A stretch of DNA of 13,560 nt from Planctomycetia bacterium (GTDB taxonomy: Bacteria; Planctomycetota; Planctomycetia; Gemmatales; Gemmataceae), in assembly GCA_022616395.1 (NCBI GenBank), contig JAKEEV010000701.1, positions 1 through 13,560 of the forward strand, in the 5' to 3' direction. How positions within the stretch are numbered: the stretch's first letter is position 1; every line of letters starts with the position of its first letter. A model generated the notes under the pieces. It had not been told where the DNA came from. It did not search any database and saw only the letters and a list, made by a program, of their open reading frames with translations. Both the position numbers and the translations under genes were made by a program. Positions 8,423 to 13,560 of the stretch are shown piece after piece.

Positions 8423-11400
8423 ATGAAATACGCAGCCGTCACCAAGTCCGAACACTTCCACGCCGCTCTCGACACGGAACTCGCGTTCGTGCCGGGCAAG
8501 GTCGTGGAGACACACGAAACCAAGTACGTCATCATTCAGGAGCGGGAACTGAGCTACCGCTTCTATCTTCACCAACATCCGTTTGTGCAGCAACTCGCGC
8601 AGCGGTTGATCCGCAAGGGCACATCCGGCCTACAGGCCGCGGATACGGAATACGCGCGCGAGAACGCATCACTTCCCGACAGTATCCAGGTTGCTGTCGC
8701 GAAGAACACGACGCTGACAGTCCCCGCCGGGTCGCGAATCGCGCTTTTGACGAACGTGAACGCCACCGTCGCGGGCGCGCCCCTGACTCTGGAAGCCAAC
8801 TTGGAGTTGAAAACAGCGGCGGCGGTCGCGGTCAAGCTGATCGATGGCACGAAGGCCACGCTGACTGATGGAATGACGGGAACACCCGCGCCCGGCACTG
8901 TCTTCACGCCAGCAGCCAACAGCAAGGCAGTGGTCTTCGCCGAGACGAAGATCGCGCTTAACGCCGCGACAGTCGCGACTCTTCCCAGTGGAACGCAGGC
9001 CACGCTTCCCGCCGGGACTCAGGTGTTGCTCGCGGGCGGGACGCTGCTTGTTCTCCCCAACGCCACCCCTGTCACGTTAATCAAGAGTGCGCGCAAGCCG
9101 GTGCTCTTCAAAGAGTTCTTCTCAGCGTACCAGCCGAACGAGGATCTTGTTCAGCATCCCTACCCCGTGAAGGATTTGGACTTCACATCACGCGGAGCGT
9201 ACGCAGTCTACAACTGGGAGTTGTTCTTTCACGCTCCTCTGATGATCGCCATTCATCTGAGCAAGAATCAGCGATTCGCGGAGGCCCAGCGCTGGCTCCA
9301 CTACCTGTTTGACCCGACCGATGACAGCGAGGGGCCTACACCGGAGCGATTCTGGAAAGTGCGGCCGTTCCACACCACTGATGTCAAGAAGATTGAAGAG
9401 ATACTCGTCAATCTCGCGACCGGAGCGGACCCGGAACTGCGCGTCGAGACCATACGCAGTATTGAGGCGTGGAAGGATGCACCGTTCAGACCGCATGTCA
9501 TCGCGCGCTACCGACAGCAGGCGTATATGTACAAGACTGTGATGGCCTATCTCGACAATCTGATTGCATGGGGTGATTCGCTATTTCGACAAGATACAGG
9601 CGAAGCCATCGACGAGGCGATGATGATATATGTGCTAGCCGCCAACATTCTCGGTCCGCGTCCACAACCAGTTCCCAAGAAAGGCACCGTGCGGCCACAA
9701 ACATATGCAAACCTTCGAGACGATCTCACGCAGTTCGGCACCGTGATGCGGGACGTGGAGGCGGATGTTCCTTTCGATCTGATGCCGTTCCCAACGGATG
9801 ATACCGGCGACAATGATCGCCTGGCGACGCTCAGAAGCCTTGGCAAAGCGCTCTACTTCTGCGTTCCACGCAACGACAAGCTTCTGAGTTACTGGGACAC
9901 GGTCGCCGACCGGCTGTTCAAGATTCGCAACAGCCTCAACATTCAGGGTATCTTCCGCCAGCTCGCTCTCTTCGAGCCGCCGATTGATCCAGCGCTGTTG
10001 GCTCGCGCCGCGGCCGCGGGGCTGGATATCGGGGCAATTGTCAATGGTCTCAACCAACCGCTGCCGCTTGTGCGATTCCAGTTATTGGTGCAGAAGGCCG
10101 CGGAGATCGTTCAGGAAGTCAAGTCGCTGGGGAACAACCTGCTCTCGGCGATGGAGAAGGAAGACGGGGAGGCGCTGGCTATCTTGCGCGCCAAACACGA
10201 GCGCGTGGTGATGGAGTTGGTCGAGCATGTGAAGTACGGGCAGCTTCAGGAGGCGATCAAATCCCGCGAGGGCTTGCTCCAGACGCTGGCGCTGGCCGTT
10301 CAGCGCTACACGTATTTTGAGCGGCAACTCGGGAGGCAACCGGATGAGATTACCAAGTCGATTCCCGGACTGGGTGAGTTGGACAAGGACAGCTTGAACA
10401 AGATGAAGTTCGCCATGAAGGAGCCAGCGGTGATCCCACGCGAGGTTCCGATCGACATCGCGCAGGACCTAGGTGAGTCGGGCGGCAAGATCATGAGCAG
10501 TCACGAAGCTCTGGAAATGGAGAAACTGGCCGAAGCTCGCGATCTTCAAGATGTCGTGCAAGCTATCCAGTTGGGTGGTCAAGCAATCTCATTATTGCCG
10601 CAATTTGGTATCAAGTTTCACTTCTGGGGACTGGGCGGCGATGCCAACTATGGTGGGTTCAACCTCGGCAAGATTGCTCAGTTCGCGGCCAACGTCGCGA
10701 AAGCGCTCGCGGAGCGGAAAACCTATGAAGCTGGCAAAGCCGACAAGATCGGCGGCTATGCGCGCCGAGAGCAAGAGTGGGCGTACCAGAGCAGTCTGGT
10801 CGCGGGCGAAATCACCCAGATTTTTAAGCAATTGCGAGCCGCGCAGATTCGTGAAGCGCTCGCTGAACTGGAATTGAAGAACCACCGCCAGCAGATGAAG
10901 CACGCGGAGGAGATCAAGCGATTCCTCAATGAAGATGGCACCGAGAAGCTCGGCAAGAAAACCAACAAGTCGCTCTATACATGGATGAAGCGTGAAGTGA
11001 AGGGACTCTATTCACAGTGCTTCCAGTTTGCCTTCGACATTGCGAAGCGCGCGGAACGTGCCTTGCAACACGAACTGGGCAAGCCGGAGGCAACTTATCT
11101 TCAGTTTGGCTATCTCGCGGGCAAGGAGGGATTGCTCGCCGGGGAGAAACTCTATCTGGACGTCAAGCGGATGGAGATGGCCTATCACGAACTCAATCAG
11201 CGTGAGTATGAATTGACCAAGAGTGTCAGCTTGCTTCAGGTTGATCCGCTGGCGTTACTCGAACTGAGGAGAACGGGCCGCTGTACAGTTGGGCTTCCCG
11301 AATCGCTCTTCGACATGGATGGACCGGGGCACTACTTCCGTCGAATCAAGACAGTGGCTCTGAGTATTCCGTGTGTGACCGGTCCTTACGCGAGTGTGAA

Positions 11401-12184
11401 CTGTACGTTAACGCTTCAGAAAAGCTCGATCCGTAAGACTCAGATTCTTCGCGATAAAGTGTATGTCCGCGAGGACGCGGAGGATGACCGCTTCACGGAT
11501 TACTTTGGCAGTCTCCAGTCGATTGTTACCAGTTCCGCGCAGAACGATAGCGGGCTATTCGAGACGAACCTACGTGACGAGCGCTACCTGCCGTTCGAGA
11601 ATTCGGGCGTCATCAGCGAGTGGCAACTTCAACTCCCCGCGGACCCCAGCAAGAAGGATCCGTGCCAGTTCGATTACGAGACGATCAGCGATGTGATCTT
11701 CCATATCCGGTACACGGCCCGCGAAGGTGGCGGCTTGCTCCGAGCCGGCGCGGTGGCACAACTCAAGGAGTTCATCAAGAGCGCGGAGGCGAGCGGCTGC
11801 GTGCGGTTGTTCTCGGTGCGTCACGAATTCCCGACTCAGTGGGCGAGTTTCCAGGGTCAAACACCGGCCGCCAACGAGCGATTCGCGCTCAATCTCAAGC
11901 TGCGCCCGGAACACTACCCGTTCTGGAGTCAGGGGCGCTTGAATACACTCGCGCGTGTGGAAGTTCTCGCGCGGACCGACCTGGCGACCCTGGACATCTT
12001 CGACAAACTGGAGAAGGCCGACACGACGAAGAAGGGGGATCTGACAAAGGACGCGGATCTGGGGAACCTGTTCCGCGGCCAATTGACGGTGGGCTTGCCC
12101 GCGACACCGGTCGGCGAACTGAAGCTGTTTTTTGACAGCAAGGCGCTCGCCGATCTCTGGGTTCTCGTGAAGTGGAGCGAGTAG
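8423..12184 (+). CDS. Tc toxin A-subunit-like protein, pore and TcB-binding half (TcA2-like), 1253 aa
   Basis: This protein supplies the C-terminal part of a TcA subunit: the translocation channel and the platform that binds TcB in known Tc toxins. Residues 1-80 hold a conserved start (YRFYLHQHPFVQQLAQRL, then GLQAADTEY). About 82-224 is an inserted repetitive beta region (copies such as TLPAGTQVLL). From about 225 the conserved core resumes: GAYAVYNWELFFHAPLM, AEAQRWLHYLFDPTD, AYLDNLIAWGDSLFRQDT and ANILGPRP. About 479-700 contains FCVPRNDKLLSYWDTVADR, then long charged helices typical of the channel. A hydrophobic, Gly-rich tip lies at 711-762 (AISLLPQFGIKFHFWGLGG). Charged helices follow to about 930. 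The TcB-binding-type beta domain begins near 952 (TVGLPESLFDMDGPGHYFRR) and continues past RYLPFENSG and FDYETISDVIFHIRYTA. The start at 8423 has a good ribosome site and follows the previous stop by 15 bases. The product should assemble with the upstream protein. No TcB partner is visible. Confidence 0.9.
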   Translation: MKYAAVTKSEHFHAALDTELAFVPGKVVETHETKYVIIQERELSYRFYLHQHPFVQQLAQRLIRKGTSGLQAADTEYARENASLPDSIQVAVAKNTTLTVPAGSRIALLTNVNATVAGAPLTLEANLELKTAAAVAVKLIDGTKATLTDGMTGTPAPGTVFTPAANSKAVVFAETKIALNAATVATLPSGTQATLPAGTQVLLAGGTLLVLPNATPVTLIKSARKPVLFKEFFSAYQPNEDLVQHPYPVKDLDFTSRGAYAVYNWELFFHAPLMIAIHLSKNQRFAEAQRWLHYLFDPTDDSEGPTPERFWKVRPFHTTDVKKIEEILVNLATGADPELRVETIRSIEAWKDAPFRPHVIARYRQQAYMYKTVMAYLDNLIAWGDSLFRQDTGEAIDEAMMIYVLAANILGPRPQPVPKKGTVRPQTYANLRDDLTQFGTVMRDVEADVPFDLMPFPTDDTGDNDRLATLRSLGKALYFCVPRNDKLLSYWDTVADRLFKIRNSLNIQGIFRQLALFEPPIDPALLARAAAAGLDIGAIVNGLNQPLPLVRFQLLVQKAAEIVQEVKSLGNNLLSAMEKEDGEALAILRAKHERVVMELVEHVKYGQLQEAIKSREGLLQTLALAVQRYTYFERQLGRQPDEITKSIPGLGELDKDSLNKMKFAMKEPAVIPREVPIDIAQDLGESGGKIMSSHEALEMEKLAEARDLQDVVQAIQLGGQAISLLPQFGIKFHFWGLGGDANYGGFNLGKIAQFAANVAKALAERKTYEAGKADKIGGYARREQEWAYQSSLVAGEITQIFKQLRAAQIREALAELELKNHRQQMKHAEEIKRFLNEDGTEKLGKKTNKSLYTWMKREVKGLYSQCFQFAFDIAKRAERALQHELGKPEATYLQFGYLAGKEGLLAGEKLYLDVKRMEMAYHELNQREYELTKSVSLLQVDPLALLELRRTGRCTVGLPESLFDMDGPGHYFRRIKTVALSIPCVTGPYASVNCTLTLQKSSIRKTQILRDKVYVREDAEDDRFTDYFGSLQSIVTSSAQNDSGLFETNLRDERYLPFENSGVISEWQLQLPADPSKKDPCQFDYETISDVIFHIRYTAREGGGLLRAGAVAQLKEFIKSAEASGCVRLFSVRHEFPTQWASFQGQTPAANERFALNLKLRPEHYPFWSQGRLNTLARVEVLARTDLATLDIFDKLEKADTTKKGDLTKDADLGNLFRGQLTVGLPATPVGELKLFFDSKALADLWVLVKWSE
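8666..9094 (+). repeat. Repetitive beta-rich insertion in the TcA2-like protein (residues 82-224)
   Basis: Between the conserved GLQAADTEY and KPVLFKEFF segments lie about 140 residues rich in Thr, Ala, Val, Leu and Gly with degenerate short units: TLTVPAGSRIALL, TVATLPSGTQATLPAGT, QVLLAGGTLLVLPNATPVTL. The best-preserved units recur about every 8-9 residues as x-L-P-x-G-T-x-V/A-x-L. The alternation of hydrophobic and small polar residues with turns suggests stacked short beta strands. The DNA copies are diverged, so this is a protein-level repeat and not a tandem DNA repeat. Confidence 0.55.
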
Positions 12185-12190
12185 GTCAAA

Positions 12191-12330
12191 GTAGGACAGG
12201 CTGGACACCTGTCTCGCGTTATCGGAGCCGCGACCGTCAGGGCGCGCTGAACGAAGATCGCTCCCTGACGGGCGCGGCTCCGATTCTCAACGACAGGCTG
12301 GAAGCCTGTCCTACGACGAGCCTGTCCTCC
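12191..12330. repeat. Nested palindromic intergenic element (REP/REPIN-like)
   Basis: The element lies between the convergent toxin and heme-binding genes. Its outer perfect 12-base arms are GTAGGACAGGCT at 12191-12202 and AGCCTGTCCTAC at 12303-12314. Two direct copies of a 19-base unit, each itself palindromic, lie at the edges: 12195-12213 and 12292-12310, matching at 17 of 19 bases. The right copy is a perfect 8-bp stem with a GGA loop. An inner palindrome has 22-base arms at 12221-12242 and 12263-12284 with one mismatch (A at 12233 against G at 12272) around a 20-base loop. A third partial copy, AGCCTGTCCTCC, sits at 12319-12330. Such structure is typical of dispersed repetitive extragenic palindromes. 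It may also block read-through from both sides, but no U-tract follows the stems, so a classical terminator is not supported. Confidence 0.75.
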
Positions 12331-12355
12331 GAAGAGAAGAAGTCACTTGCGCTCG

Positions 12356-13560
12356 CTACTCCTCGTGCATTTCCAGCGTAACCGCCACCACAACCGGCGC
12401 GGTGATGTCCGTTCCCTTCACGAATTCGATCTTCTCAATCTTGTCCTTGAGCTTCGGTTCGATCTTCAGGTATCGCACCTGTCGGCCGCGGAGGTCGAAG
12501 GCGTGCTTGGAGCCGGGCACATCCACTTTCTTGATGTAGTCCGCGAAGTGTTCGCCGTTCTTCAAGTCGTGATCTTCGGTCTTCCCACCCGCGTAGTGAA
12601 TGCGGACGGTCATCGACACCGTTCCCTTCTCGCTGTACGGGAATCCCCAGCCGCTCACTCCGCTTAACAGGTGAATCGCCTTCGCCGGTGTGTTGCACGG
12701 CAAACCGACGGACTTCGGCATCTTCGCCGCGACCGGTCCCTCCTTGCTATTGAGAAGGATCACATTGGGAACCTTGTCTCCCTGCGGGTCAACGAGTGTG
12801 AATGGAACTCCGTCGAACGTCTTCGGCTTCCAGTCCGTGAACACCAGCCGCTCGACGGCCGCGGTCTCGTTGTAGAACATCCCCTTGGTGCTCACGATGG
12901 TCGCTGCCTTGTCGAGCGGAAGCGGGAAGTATTTCCCCTTCTGCGTGAGGAATTCCAATAGCGCGGTCATGTCCTTCACGTTGATGTTCTTCGCAATTCC
13001 TTCGGGCATCAGCGACTTGTTGGTTGCGACCAAGTCCGCGATGTTCTCCCGCAGGATGGAGTGCTTCTTCCCCTCCGCGTCGATCACTTCCACCGAGGTC
13101 TTCGATTCGGACGCGAGCATTCCCAGGAGCACGGTGTCATCCGTCTTGAGGACTCGATAGAGCCGGAAGTTGCCTTCCACACTCCGCGATGGGTCGAGGA
13201 CGTGGATGAGCAACTCTTCCTTCGGGTGAACCGCGAAGCCTGATAAGTCCGGGCCGATATTCTCGCCCTCTCCTCCGAACTTGTGGCACTTCGCACACTG
13301 ATTCTTGAACACCAGCTTCCCCGCGGCGACATCACCCTTGTCCTTCACGGCCGCCGCGAACTCGTCAATCACCTTCTGACGATCCGGACTGGGGAGAGCT
13401 CCTCCGCGCTTGAGAATGGCGAGTGCTACCTTGCGGATTCTCACGTCTGGGTGGTTGGCCAGGGCTATTCGGAAGTCGAAGCTGGGTGGTATAGCCAGGG
13501 AATGGCCTTCTCGGGGCCGGCGGCGATCTCGCGTGTGGCGGCGGCGATGCTCGGTGTGCC
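12356..13560 (-). CDS. PVC-type heme-binding cytochrome c-like protein, C-terminal part, partial and probably frameshifted
   Basis: This matches the C-terminal part of the planctomycete/verrucomicrobial heme-binding proteins often fused to membrane-bound dehydrogenase-like domains, thought to act in periplasmic electron transfer. Numbering here starts from a GTG at 13444-13442, used only as a reference because homologous-looking sequence (LANHPD) continues upstream. The heme site is C50-A-K-C53-H54 (13283-13297), with M146 in SLMPEG as the probable distal ligand. Between them lie IGPDLSGF and LDPSRSVEGNFRLYRV. From about 190 to 359 is a beta-rich, galactose-binding-like domain (VFTDWKPKTFDGVPFTLVDP, HLLSGVSGWGFPYSEKG). 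The stop is at 12358-12356. Upstream of about 13480 this frame becomes an implausible Arg-rich run while another frame reads sensibly, so the gene is probably broken there. The N-terminal domains lie outside the window. It converges on the toxin operon and is not obviously related to it. Confidence 0.8.
   Translation of the reverse strand, partial: HTEHRRRHTRDRRRPREGHSLAIPPSFDFRIALANHPDVRIRKVALAILKRGGALPSPDRQKVIDEFAAAVKDKGDVAAGKLVFKNQCAKCHKFGGEGENIGPDLSGFAVHPKEELLIHVLDPSRSVEGNFRLYRVLKTDDTVLLGMLASESKTSVEVIDAEGKKHSILRENIADLVATNKSLMPEGIAKNINVKDMTALLEFLTQKGKYFPLPLDKAATIVSTKGMFYNETAAVERLVFTDWKPKTFDGVPFTLVDPQGDKVPNVILLNSKEGPVAAKMPKSVGLPCNTPAKAIHLLSGVSGWGFPYSEKGTVSMTVRIHYAGGKTEDHDLKNGEHFADYIKKVDVPGSKHAFDLRGRQVRYLKIEPKLKDKIEKIEFVKGTDITAPVVVAVTLEMHEE
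13447..13500. repeat. Imperfect 18/19-base direct repeat at the frame break
   Basis: CTGGGTGGTTGGCCAGGG at 13447-13464 and CTGGGTGGTATAGCCAGGG at 13482-13500 differ only in the middle. The left edges are 35 bases apart, which is not a multiple of three. Joining the two copies across their shared left part removes 35 bases and makes a continuous minus-strand reading, AIPWLYHPDVRIRKVALAIL, that links the two frames. Confidence 0.6.
13465..13560 (-). pseudogene. Upstream piece of the heme-binding gene in a shifted frame
   Basis: Reading the minus strand from the window edge, the frame starting at 13560 gives IAAATREIAAGPEKAIPWL and then YHPASTSE before a TAG at 13467-13465. The run up to PWL has the composition of a helical repeat segment. 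In the frame used by the downstream heme domain, the same bases read as an Arg-rich run (HRRRHTRDRRRPREG). I infer that this is the same gene before a frame change, not a separate gene. It could also be an assembly or sequencing error. Confidence 0.45.

Noticed and set aside
7703..8593. Open frame of 296 codons on the minus strand across the junction of the two toxin genes
   Set aside because: It is antisense to well-supported coding sequence, crosses the gene junction, and has no recognisable domain. It is explained by G+C-rich codon use on the other strand.
12191..12314. Classical Rho-independent terminator
   Set aside because: Strong stems are present, but no run of T follows on either strand, so only a possible barrier role is left.
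12172..12381. 69-codon open frame through the intergenic palindrome
   Set aside because: It overlaps the end of the second toxin gene and runs through the inverted repeats. Its composition follows the palindromes and shows no domain.
1..13560. CRISPR array, tRNA, rRNA or transposase gene
   Set aside because: No regularly spaced direct repeats, cloverleaf with CCA-type end, rRNA-like sequence or transposase motif was found on reading both strands.

Overview
The window most likely comes from a planctomycete, probably Gemmata-like. Base composition is in the high 50s percent G+C, estimated by eye. The main taxonomic clue is the last gene, a C-terminal piece of a PVC-type heme-binding protein with a CAKCH motif and a long C-terminal beta domain typical of Planctomycetes. 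A nested palindromic intergenic element fits that assignment. No rRNA, tRNA, CRISPR array or insertion-sequence transposase is visible.

Layout: (1) 1-108, plus strand, holds the last 35 codons of an unrecognised gene. (2) 109-268 is a short non-coding gap. (3) 269-8407, plus strand, encodes a 2712-residue protein with the N-terminal and shell parts of a Tc (toxin complex) A subunit. It carries a peptidoglycan-binding-like domain, two carboxypeptidase-regulatory-like beta sandwiches, a VRP1/SpvA-type block, a duplicated small module, a PA14-like domain, an ABC-toxin-N block and a neuraminidase-like domain. (4) 8423-12184, plus strand, begins 15 bases later and encodes a 1253-residue protein with the rest of a TcA: a pore/channel region with a hydrophobic tip and a TcB-binding-type C terminus. 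(5) 12191-12330 is a nested inverted-repeat element between convergent genes. (6) 12356 to the window end, minus strand, is the heme-binding gene. Its reading frame appears broken near 13465-13500, where an imperfect 18/19-base direct repeat lies with a 35-base offset.

The two large genes are tightly spaced and complementary in domain content. The simplest reading is a two-gene operon whose products assemble into one TcA-like pore-forming particle, a split TcA. No TcB or TcC/Rhs gene is in the window, so the particle is either an orphan injector or is completed by genes elsewhere. The most unusual points are the wall-binding-type N terminus, the split placed after the neuraminidase-like domain, the W/P-rich and Gly-rich tail exactly at the split, and a roughly 140-residue repetitive beta insertion near the start of the second subunit. 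The heme-binding gene belongs to a different, convergent transcription unit and has no evident functional link to the toxin pair.
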